Shown here: piece after piece, positions 1 to 5,064 of the stretch
How the letters are laid out: each line of letters starts with the position of its first letter
Numbering within the stretch: the first letter of the stretch is position 1
Source: Betaproteobacteria bacterium
Lineage (GTDB): Bacteria > Pseudomonadota > Gammaproteobacteria > Burkholderiales > Casimicrobiaceae
Direction: 5' to 3'
DNA length: 7,262 nucleotides
NCBI GenBank assembly: GCA_005888955.1
Contig: VBCS01000069.1
Coordinates: forward strand, 1-7,262
Translations under genes and position numbers: made by a program
The notes under the pieces: generated by a model
Seen by the model: only the letters and a program-made list of their open reading frames with translations
Told to the model about the DNA's origin: nothing
Databases searched by the model: none

Positions 1-1073
1 GAGAGATCGACGTCCTCGACCCGGATGCGACCGCGAAAGTCGTCGTCGGCGAGACTGGCATCGCCGCGAATGCGGCCCCTGCCGGTGAGTGCGATCTCCA
101 GCCCGTCGAGACTCAAGACATCGCCGTCATAGGCGAGCCGCGTCGTTGCGCGGGCCAATGGCAGGCGTCCGCTCGACCACGTCCCGGCTTCGGCATTGGT
201 CGCTTCGAGGCGCGCTTCGAAACGCGACGGTTTGGCCATCCCGCCGGCGAGCTCCACGCGGAGCGCGGTCTTTGGCAGTCTGGCGTCGAAGCGCGTGAGG
301 TCGATGGCGTCGCCGGAGAGCTTGAGCTCGCGCAACCACACCGGCTCGAACGGCGCGACGACGGCGGCGGCCGAGGCCTGCGCGCCGGCTCCCGCCGCGG
401 AAAGCGCGAGCCGCAACGCGCCGAGATTGCCGTCGATGTCGATCTTGCCCGCTGCGCCGCGCAGCCGATCGGTTCCGGTGAAGCGGATATTGCCACCGGT
501 CGCGAGCGGCGGATTCGCGCCGACCGCGACAGCGCCCTGGAGTGCGCCCCAATCGCTATCCAGGGCGAGCTCGTCGAGACGGTGACCCGTGGTGTCGCCG
601 TGATAGCGTAGTGCGAGCCCGCGCACCTGCCACGCGTTCGCTCCGCTTATCGCGTCGATTCGTCCGATCGCGACGCGCTCGATGTCGACCGGCAAGGGCA
701 GGGCGAGCGAAGGCGGCAGTGCGGTTGGACCGCCGCTGGCGCGAAGCTCGAGACGAACTCGCGCGGCCGTGAGCGCAGCCACGGACAGCCGGCGCGACAA
801 GAGCGCGCGCGGCGACCACGCCAGGTCCACGTCGTCGGCGACCACCTGCCAGCCCTCGTCGGCGTAGGTGATTCGCGCGACATGCATCTTCCCGGCCAGC
901 GAACCGGTGGCGCCTTCGAACACGAGGCGGCCCGCGCTGCGACGCGCGGCCTCGCCGACCGCCCAGTCGAGGCCGCTCTTGCCGGTCCCGAACCACAGTG
1001 CCACGCCGAGCAGCGCCCCGCCTAGGAGCGCCACCAGCGCAAGTCCGATGCCGAGATAACGCTTTAGCTTCAT
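1..1073 (-). CDS. tamB: Translocation and assembly module subunit TamB, N-terminal part (cut by window edge)
   Basis: TamB is a very large inner-membrane-anchored periplasmic protein that works with the outer-membrane barrel TamA; members of this AsmA-like/DUF490 group are thought to bridge the envelope and help outer-membrane protein assembly or lipid transport. The minus-strand frame opens with ATG at 1073 and reads without a stop to base 1, giving about 357 residues that start MKLKRYLGIGLALVALLGG. Residues 5-28 form one hydrophobic segment after a basic start, the expected signal anchor. The rest is low in cysteine and rich in repeating short beta-type stretches such as GLALRYHGD, ELALDSDWGALQG and LEIALTGRGRIRGDASL, typical of the beta-taco groove of this family. 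The C-terminal DUF490 domain that names the family lies outside the window. The start overlaps the tamA stop (TGATG) and has no clear Shine-Dalgarno sequence, so translation is probably coupled. Identification rests on architecture and on the position directly after tamA. Confidence 0.87.
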   Translation of the reverse strand, partial: MKLKRYLGIGLALVALLGGALLGVALWFGTGKSGLDWAVGEAARRSAGRLVFEGATGSLAGKMHVARITYADEGWQVVADDVDLAWSPRALLSRRLSVAALTAARVRLELRASGGPTALPPSLALPLPVDIERVAIGRIDAISGANAWQVRGLALRYHGDTTGHRLDELALDSDWGALQGAVAVGANPPLATGGNIRFTGTDRLRGAAGKIDIDGNLGALRLALSAAGAGAQASAAAVVAPFEPVWLRELKLSGDAIDLTRFDARLPKTALRVELAGGMAKPSRFEARLEATNAEAGTWSSGRLPLARATTRLAYDGDVLSLDGLEIALTGRGRIRGDASLADDDFRGRIRVEDVDL

Positions 1074-2944
1074 CAGAACGTGAGCCCGATCGAAAGATGC
1101 AACCGCACTTGCTTGGTCTCCTGGCCATACGCGATGTCGACCCGGAACGGTCCGATCGGCGTACGCACGCGCACACCGACGCCGTAACCGTAGACGGGCT
1201 TGAGGCCGCGCGGTTCATCGGCCGCGTTGCCGGCATCGATGAAAGTGGCGAGACCCCACGCCGGCGCGAGCCAATGCGTGATCTCGGCGCTGGCGAGCGC
1301 ATAGTAGCGGCCGCCGACCGTGGCGTTGCCCTCGCGCGGACCGAGGCTATCGAACGCGTACCCGCGCACGGTGGTGTCGCCGCCAGTACGGAAGAGCAGC
1401 GGGCTCGGAACATCGTGCCTCGAATCTACGAGGACTGCGCCGCCTTCCGCGCGCAGTTCCAGTTGTGTCGTACGGTCGATCGGTAGCCACCAGGCAAACT
1501 GCGCGATGCCACGACCGAATACTCGCGTCGATGCACCGGGCGGACCTGCACCGAGCTGCACGTTGAATACCGATCCCGTGGTAGGAGCGAGCAGATCGTC
1601 GATGGTGCGCCACGTGCGTCCGATCTCGAAGTAAAGCGCGTGCGCCTGCGTGGGCTCGGCACCGGTCGGCATTTGCCGCGAGTAGTAAAAGGCCGTCGAA
1701 TACGCCGTCTGATCACGCGGATCCGCGCTCTGCCGCCGCCATCCCAGCATCAGGTCTTTCGTGCGCAGACCCTCGATGTCGGTGCGCTGGACACTCATCG
1801 GGAACGAATCGGTGTAAGCGGGGACTTGCGGCGGCAGCGTGAAACGCACGACCACGCTTTGGATCTTCGCTTCGGCGCGCAAATCGGCATCGAAGCGCAG
1901 GCCGTTGCCGTTCACGTTCACATCGCCGTAAGTCAGTTGGGCGCGATAGAGCGTATCGGTCGAGAAGCCCAGCCCCGTGCTGATCTTCTTGTTCGGCGCT
2001 TCGATGAGCCGCACCGTCACCGGCGCCGAATCGGCATGCACCGGATCTGTCTCGATCGCGACCTGCGTGCTGGCGAAATAGCCGGTCCCGTTGAGGCGGC
2101 GAACGAAGACGTCGAGCTTCTCGGCGGCATAGGGTTCGCCGGGCGCGAAGGTGGCGAGGTTGCGCACGATTTCTTCTGGGTACTTCTTGAGCCCCGAGAT
2201 GACGAGCGCGCCGAAGCGAAACGGCGGACCGCTGTCGAGCGTAATGCTGAGGCGCGCCGAGCGCGTTTCGGGATCGATCACGGCTTCGCTCGTAACGATC
2301 CGCGCTGCCGCGTATCGCTCTGCGGAGAGGGTACGGACGGCAGCCGCCTTGGCAGTGAGCCATGCGGACTGCTGAAAGATCGCGCCCTGCGGCAATCGCC
2401 ACCCGGTCCTGAGCTCGGCGATGGCTCGCGCTGCAGCGGAGACGTCGGCGAGAAGCGGTCCAGTAAGGTCGATGTTCACCGCGGTGATGCGCGTCGGCAG
2501 CCCTGGCTGGATGCGGATCTTCACGGTTGGCGGCGCAGTCTCCCGGTCGACCTCGGCATCGATGGTCGCGGAGAAATAACCCGCGGCTTCGACCGCGTCG
2601 GTGGCCTGCATCTTCGCTTCGGCGATGAGCAGATCCAGGAACTCCGGCGTGAGGTCCGAATATGTTTGCCAGTGCGTCAGCGTGAGGCTGCGTTCGACGG
2701 CTGCCCTGACCTCGGACGGCGCGGAAACCTCGACGCGATAGCGTAACGCGAGCTCGGCCTCATCCTGGACGGCAGCCGCGGGCAAGCTGCAGACAAGCGA
2801 TGCGACTGCGACGAACGTGCGCCACAGGTGGCCGTCGCCGTACGACGCCTGCGTTGACCGGCGAATGCGGAAATGCGCTTGGGCCACTCGGATCGATCGG
2901 CAGCGGGCGAAAGGCCGGATGGTCCTGATGCGGCCGTCGAGCAT
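1073..2944 (-). CDS. tamA: Outer-membrane translocation and assembly module protein TamA (Omp85/BamA superfamily)
   Basis: TamA is a 16-stranded outer-membrane barrel with three periplasmic POTRA domains that pairs with TamB. Numbered from the ATG (623 residues, against about 577 in E. coli), a signal-peptide core lies at 43-58 (TFVAVASLVCSLPAAA) with likely cleavage after A58. POTRA-like regions follow at about 66-145, 152-240 and 242-316; the third includes FGALVISGLKKYPEEIVRN and the NGTGYF turn typical of POTRA helices. The barrel begins near 320 (ISTGLGFSTDTLYRAQLTYG) and contains the diagnostic VRGY motif of loop 6 at 526-529, after RTGGDTT. It ends in a terminal phenylalanine (SIGLTF), the usual outer-membrane beta-signal. 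The start is uncertain: ATG at 2944 leaves a 42-residue tail before the hydrophobic core, while GTG at 2887 (residue 20) gives a more normal 39-residue signal peptide. Neither has a clear ribosome site. The stop overlaps the tamB start. Confidence 0.92.
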   Translation of the reverse strand: MLDGRIRTIRPFARCRSIRVAQAHFRIRRSTQASYGDGHLWRTFVAVASLVCSLPAAAVQDEAELALRYRVEVSAPSEVRAAVERSLTLTHWQTYSDLTPEFLDLLIAEAKMQATDAVEAAGYFSATIDAEVDRETAPPTVKIRIQPGLPTRITAVNIDLTGPLLADVSAAARAIAELRTGWRLPQGAIFQQSAWLTAKAAAVRTLSAERYAAARIVTSEAVIDPETRSARLSITLDSGPPFRFGALVISGLKKYPEEIVRNLATFAPGEPYAAEKLDVFVRRLNGTGYFASTQVAIETDPVHADSAPVTVRLIEAPNKKISTGLGFSTDTLYRAQLTYGDVNVNGNGLRFDADLRAEAKIQSVVVRFTLPPQVPAYTDSFPMSVQRTDIEGLRTKDLMLGWRRQSADPRDQTAYSTAFYYSRQMPTGAEPTQAHALYFEIGRTWRTIDDLLAPTTGSVFNVQLGAGPPGASTRVFGRGIAQFAWWLPIDRTTQLELRAEGGAVLVDSRHDVPSPLLFRTGGDTTVRGYAFDSLGPREGNATVGGRYYALASAEITHWLAPAWGLATFIDAGNAADEPRGLKPVYGYGVGVRVRTPIGPFRVDIAYGQETKQVRLHLSIGLTF

Positions 2945-2953
2945 CGTAACAGT

Positions 2954-3027
2954 GTCCGCGGCGCCGCGCGCGCAACGCGGACCGCTGATATGCGCTCACG
3001 CGTCCGCATGCGATGGCGACGCGGACG
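2954..3027. repeat. Two inverted-repeat pairs sharing a GTCCGC/GCGGAC core
   Basis: Two perfect 7-base dyads sit side by side in the region upstream of tamA. GTCCGCG at 2954-2960 pairs with CGCGGAC at 2976-2982 (15-base loop), and CGTCCGC at 3001-3007 pairs with GCGGACG at 3021-3027 (13-base loop). Both share the hexamer GTCCGC and its complement, and a further GCGGAC lies at 3130-3135. The pairs could be a regulator's operator, RNA hairpins in the tamA leader, or chance in GC-rich DNA; the hexamer also occurs inside coding regions of this window, for example near 3978, 4191 and 5260. Confidence 0.35.
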
Positions 3028-3146
3028 AATACCGTGGTTTGACGGTTTCGGCGATTCAGTGCGCAGCGCGACCGATCACGCGCAAAGAATGTGTTCGATG
3101 CTGATGGCATAACCCGGCATGGTTCTGCAGCGGACGCCAAGGGATT

Positions 3147-3158
3147 CGGGCATGCCCG
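3147..3158. repeat. 12-base perfect palindrome
   Basis: CGGGCATGCCCG is its own reverse complement over 12 bases. It lies in the intergenic region, about 200 bases upstream of the tamA ATG and about 135 bases upstream of the mraZ -35 box. Such a dyad could be bound by a dimeric regulator, but a palindrome of this length is not very improbable in 450 bases of GC-rich DNA, so no function is claimed. Confidence 0.3.
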
Positions 3159-3200
3159 CGCCTCGGGAACTGAAACTTGCGGTGTCAATGTCTTAGGTTA

Positions 3201-3250
3201 CTTTCAAAATTAACTGTAAACCTTTATTTTTATGACTAATTTATTTTCGA
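3201..3250. other. AT-rich block in the divergent intergenic region
   Basis: Forty of these fifty bases are A or T, against a strongly GC-rich background in every gene of the window. The block lies about 80-130 bases upstream of the predicted start of the mraZ transcript. It could be a bent or easily melted region, a binding site for nucleoid proteins, or an upstream promoter element for a leftward promoter. It encodes nothing recognisable. Confidence 0.5.
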
Positions 3251-3293
3251 TGCAACACCGCCGCTAAGTCATTGTTCGAGAAACGAAATTATG

Positions 3294-3322
3294 TTGACCC
3301 TCCACATCCATTGGCTTATAGT
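3294..3322 (+). promoter_or_regulatory. Predicted sigma70 promoter of the mraZ-led dcw operon (Pmra)
   Basis: A -35 box TTGACC (3294-3299, five of six consensus bases) is followed by a 17-base spacer and a -10 box TATAGT (3317-3322, five of six). Just upstream of the -35 box, 3281-3292 reads AAACGAAATTAT, resembling a proximal UP element. The transcription start would fall near 3328-3330, leaving a leader of about 64 bases before the mraZ GTG. The GTGGG repeats begin at the predicted start. This is the only strong promoter seen in the window, and the overlapping genes downstream are probably transcribed from it. Confidence 0.75.
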
Positions 3323-3355
3323 GGCATCGAGTGGGAAAAAGTGGGTCAAAGTGGG
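3321..3355 (+). promoter_or_regulatory. MraZ operator: GTGGG direct repeats with a 10-base period
   Basis: Perfect GTGGG pentamers occur at 3331-3335, 3341-3345 and 3351-3355, each separated by exactly five bases (AAAAA, then TCAAA). A degenerate copy, GTGGC at 3321-3325, keeps the same register and overlaps the last two bases of the -10 box. In E. coli, MraZ is known to bind TGGG-type repeats with five-base spacers in front of its own operon and to repress it. The 10-base period places each copy on the same face of the helix, fitting side-by-side contact by a ring-shaped MraZ oligomer. Here the array covers about -8 to +27 relative to the predicted start, so bound MraZ should block initiation. 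The next gene is mraZ itself, which makes autoregulation the natural reading. Confidence 0.88.
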
Positions 3356-3380
3356 CGCATACCACTGGGCGCCGCCTTAG

Positions 3381-3385
3381 GGAGG
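3381..3385 (+). promoter_or_regulatory. Ribosome binding site fixing the mraZ GTG start
   Basis: GGAGG lies seven bases before the GTG at 3393, in a purine-rich run. It supports the GTG, which encodes the conserved family beginning MFRG, as the true start of mraZ. Confidence 0.8.
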
Positions 3386-3392
3386 AAGGGAA

Positions 3393-3839
3393 GTGTTTCG
3401 GGGCGTCACCCATCTCGCGCTGGACAACAAGGGTCGGCTGGCGATACCGGCACGGCACCGCGAAGGGCTCGCCCGCCAAGCTGAGGGGCGCCTAGTTCTC
3501 ACCGCCGATCCCGGCCATTGCCTGCTGCTTTATCCGCTGCTCGCCTGGGAGCCGATCGAGCAGCGCCTGATGGCGCTGTCGAGCTTCAACGAAAAGATAC
3601 GTGCGTTGCAGCGCCTGGTTGTCGGTCACGCCGACGACGTTGTGCTCGACGGTGCCGGACGCATCCTCGTGCCTCCTGCGTTGCGCCAATATGCGGCGCT
3701 CGACAAGCGCGTCGTGCTCGTCGGACAAGGCAACAAGTTCGAGCTGTGGGACGAAGCGAAATGGCTTGAGCGAACCGAGCACGCAGTCGCGTTTCCTGCC
3801 GATGGATTGCCGCCCGAGCTGGACGGTTTCTCCCTCTGA
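3393..3839 (+). CDS. mraZ: Transcriptional regulator MraZ
   Basis: MraZ is the conserved first gene of the dcw cluster, a DNA-binding protein of the SpoVT/AbrB-like fold that forms ring-shaped oligomers and represses its own operon. The 148 residues carry the two family half-domains, each marked by a DxxxR motif: DNKGRLAIP (D11, R15) in the first and DGAGRILVP (D86, R90) in the second. The start MFRG and the VGQGNKFELWD stretch near 110-120 are family hallmarks, and the length is normal. The GTG start is set by a strong ribosome site seven bases upstream. The gene stands directly behind GTGGG repeats that fit its own operator. Its stop shares bases with the rsmH start (TGATG), so rsmH translation is probably coupled to it. 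Nothing is truncated or missing. Confidence 0.97.
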   Translation: MFRGVTHLALDNKGRLAIPARHREGLARQAEGRLVLTADPGHCLLLYPLLAWEPIEQRLMALSSFNEKIRALQRLVVGHADDVVLDGAGRILVPPALRQYAALDKRVVLVGQGNKFELWDEAKWLERTEHAVAFPADGLPPELDGFSL

Positions 3840-4801
3840 TGGGGGATGGCGGTCATGTCCCGGTCCTGCTCGAAGAAGCCGTGGCCGCGCTGGCCGTCAA
3901 GCCCGGCGGCACCTATGTCGACGCTACATTCGGCCGCGGCGGGCATAGCCGGCGAATTCTCGCGCAGCTTGACGCGCGCGGACGCCTCATCGCTCTCGAC
4001 CGCGACCCTGCTGCGGAAGCCGTCGCCCGCGCCTGGAGCGACGCGCGTTTCAGGTTCCATCGCGCGCAATTTTCGGAATTGCCGCAGATCCTCGATGCCG
4101 AGCGCATTGGCAAAGTCGACGGCGTTCTCCTCGACCTCGGCGTCTCGTCGCCTCAGATCGATGACCCGCACCGCGGCTTCTCGCTTCGCGCGGACGGACC
4201 GCTCGACATGCGCATGGACCCGACTCGCGGCACCAGCGCGGCGGATTGGCTCGCCGCAGTCACCGAACATGAACTGAGGAGAGTGATCGCGGACTATGGT
4301 GAAGAACGGTTTGCTCAACAGATTGCAAGAGCGATTGTTGCGGCTCGCGCGCACGAGCCCCTCGTACGCACGAGGCAATTGGCCGCGATCGTGGCAAAAG
4401 CCGTCCGCGCGCGCGGGCGGAGTGATCGGAGTCAGGATCCGGCCACGCGGACTTTCCAGGCTCTACGGATTCACATCAATCAGGAGCTCACGGAATTGTC
4501 GCTAGCGCTGGAACCTGTACTGCCGCGGCTCGCCATCGGTGGGCGGCTCGCAGTCATTAGCTTTCATTCCCTCGAGGACCGGCTGGTGAAGCAGTTCTTG
4601 CGCAAGCATGCCGAGCCGTATGGCGGCGATGCGCGCGTCGCCCGCCTGCCCATCGCGACACGCGCGCTGCCGGTGCCGCCGCTCCGGCTCGTCGGGCGCG
4701 CGATTCGCCCGGGCGCTGACGAGATCGCTGCCAATCCGCGTTCGCGCAGCGCGCGACTGCGTATTGCCGAACGGACCGCCGCAGGACCGTCGCCGTGGTG
4801 A
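3839..4801 (+). CDS. rsmH: 16S rRNA (cytosine(1402)-N(4))-methyltransferase RsmH (MraW)
   Basis: RsmH uses S-adenosylmethionine to methylate N4 of cytosine 1402 in 16S rRNA, in the decoding centre of the small ribosomal subunit. The 320-residue protein matches the usual length (313 in E. coli) and shows the family motifs in order: HVPVLLEE (6-13), the SAM-binding DATFGRGGHS (28-37), ALDRDP (52-57), the acidic LLDLGVSSPQ (97-106), GFSLRADGPLDMRMD (113-127), PATRTFQALRI (201-211), ISFHSLEDR (240-248) and the C-terminal NPRSRSARLR (299-308). The ATG overlaps the mraZ stop as TGATG and no good Shine-Dalgarno sequence precedes it, so coupling to mraZ is likely. Its 3' end overlaps the ftsL start. 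It is the dcw member whose role is in translation rather than division or wall synthesis. Confidence 0.97.
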   Translation: MGDGGHVPVLLEEAVAALAVKPGGTYVDATFGRGGHSRRILAQLDARGRLIALDRDPAAEAVARAWSDARFRFHRAQFSELPQILDAERIGKVDGVLLDLGVSSPQIDDPHRGFSLRADGPLDMRMDPTRGTSAADWLAAVTEHELRRVIADYGEERFAQQIARAIVAARAHEPLVRTRQLAAIVAKAVRARGRSDRSQDPATRTFQALRIHINQELTELSLALEPVLPRLAIGGRLAVISFHSLEDRLVKQFLRKHAEPYGGDARVARLPIATRALPVPPLRLVGRAIRPGADEIAANPRSRSARLRIAERTAAGPSPW

Positions 4802-5064
4802 AGCTCAACCTGCTGCTGTTGGCCGCGCTCGTGTTCTGTGCGCTGTCGCTGGTCACATCAAGGCACCAGGCACGAAAGCTCTTTGTCGAGCTCGAACGCG
4901 AGCAGAAGCTCGCCCGCACGTACGACGTCGAATTCGGCCAGCTGCAGCTCGAGCAGAGCACGTGGGCGATGCCGGCTCGTATCGAGAACATCGCGCGCGA
5001 GCAATTGAAGATGCAGCTACCGCGTCCGGGTCGCATCCAGGTCGTGGACGGAGGCTCGCGATGA
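4795..5064 (+). CDS. ftsL: Cell division protein FtsL
   Basis: FtsL is a small bitopic inner-membrane protein that joins FtsB and FtsQ in the divisome and helps activate the FtsW-FtsI septal synthase. The 89 residues have the expected layout: a very short cytoplasmic end, one membrane segment at about 4-21 (LNLLLLAALVFCALSLVT), then a periplasmic coiled coil from about 25 to 60 (ARKLFVELEREQKLARTYDVEFGQ and beyond), followed by STWAMPARIENIAREQL. This pattern is typical of betaproteobacterial FtsL, whose members are about this long. The start is one of two adjacent GTG codons, 4795 or 4798. AGGA at 4783-4786 is eight bases from the first and eleven from the second, which slightly favours 4795; the second would make a GTGA overlap with the rsmH stop. 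The 3' end overlaps ftsI as ATGA. Confidence 0.94.
   Translation: MVKLNLLLLAALVFCALSLVTSRHQARKLFVELEREQKLARTYDVEFGQLQLEQSTWAMPARIENIAREQLKMQLPRPGRIQVVDGGSR
5050..5054 (+). promoter_or_regulatory. Ribosome binding site fixing the ftsI ATG start
   Basis: GGAGG inside the last codons of ftsL stands six bases before the ATG at 5061. This favours 5061 over the in-frame ATG at 5070 as the start of ftsI. Confidence 0.7.

Larger units (their letters stand above)
2945..3392. other. Divergent intergenic region between tamAB and the dcw operon
   Basis: This 448-base stretch holds no convincing gene. Open frames crossing it give arginine-rich or low-complexity translations with no domain, ribosome site or codon pattern like the neighbours. 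It falls into two halves. Bases 2945-3188 are GC-rich like the genome and hold inverted hexamers and a 12-base palindrome, and presumably contain the tamA leader. Bases 3189-3392 include an AT-rich block (3201-3250, 80% AT) and then the promoter, operator and ribosome site of mraZ. A convincing promoter is visible only for the rightward operon. The tamA promoter must lie here or further inside, but no good minus-strand pair of -35 and -10 boxes could be identified. Confidence 0.8.

Noticed and set aside
556..1413. A 285-codon minus-strand frame crossing the tamA-tamB junction
   Set aside because: It is out of frame with both genes; the tamB frame starting at 1073 gives the expected signal anchor and beta-type repeats instead.
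1640..2746. A 368-codon plus-strand frame opposite tamA
   Set aside because: It lies wholly inside tamA, has no domain or ribosome site, and its composition is that of a codon-position shadow.
2760..3188. A 142-codon minus-strand frame reaching into the intergenic region
   Set aside because: It overlaps the start of tamA in another frame, is rich in arginine and proline, and shows no domain or start signal. A frameshifted longer tamA is not needed, since tamA already has its signal peptide.
3183..3188. Perfect TTGACA -35 box on the minus strand as a tamA promoter
   Set aside because: No acceptable -10 box occurs 16-18 bases downstream on that strand, where the sequence is GC-rich, so it is not called as a promoter.
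3195..3231. Imperfect hairpin AGGTTAC / GTAAACCT followed by a T-rich run, resembling a terminator
   Set aside because: No plus-strand gene ends upstream, the stem is short, AT-rich and has a bulge, and the T-run belongs to the general AT-rich block.
3227..3255. Minus-strand TTGCAT, 17 bases, TAAAAA as a leftward promoter
   Set aside because: Both boxes match consensus poorly and such pairs arise easily in AT-rich DNA; it would also leave a leader of about 280 bases before tamA.
3366..3369. A fourth downstream TGGG as part of the MraZ operator
   Set aside because: It lies 14 bases after the previous copy instead of 10, so it is out of register with the array and is probably chance.
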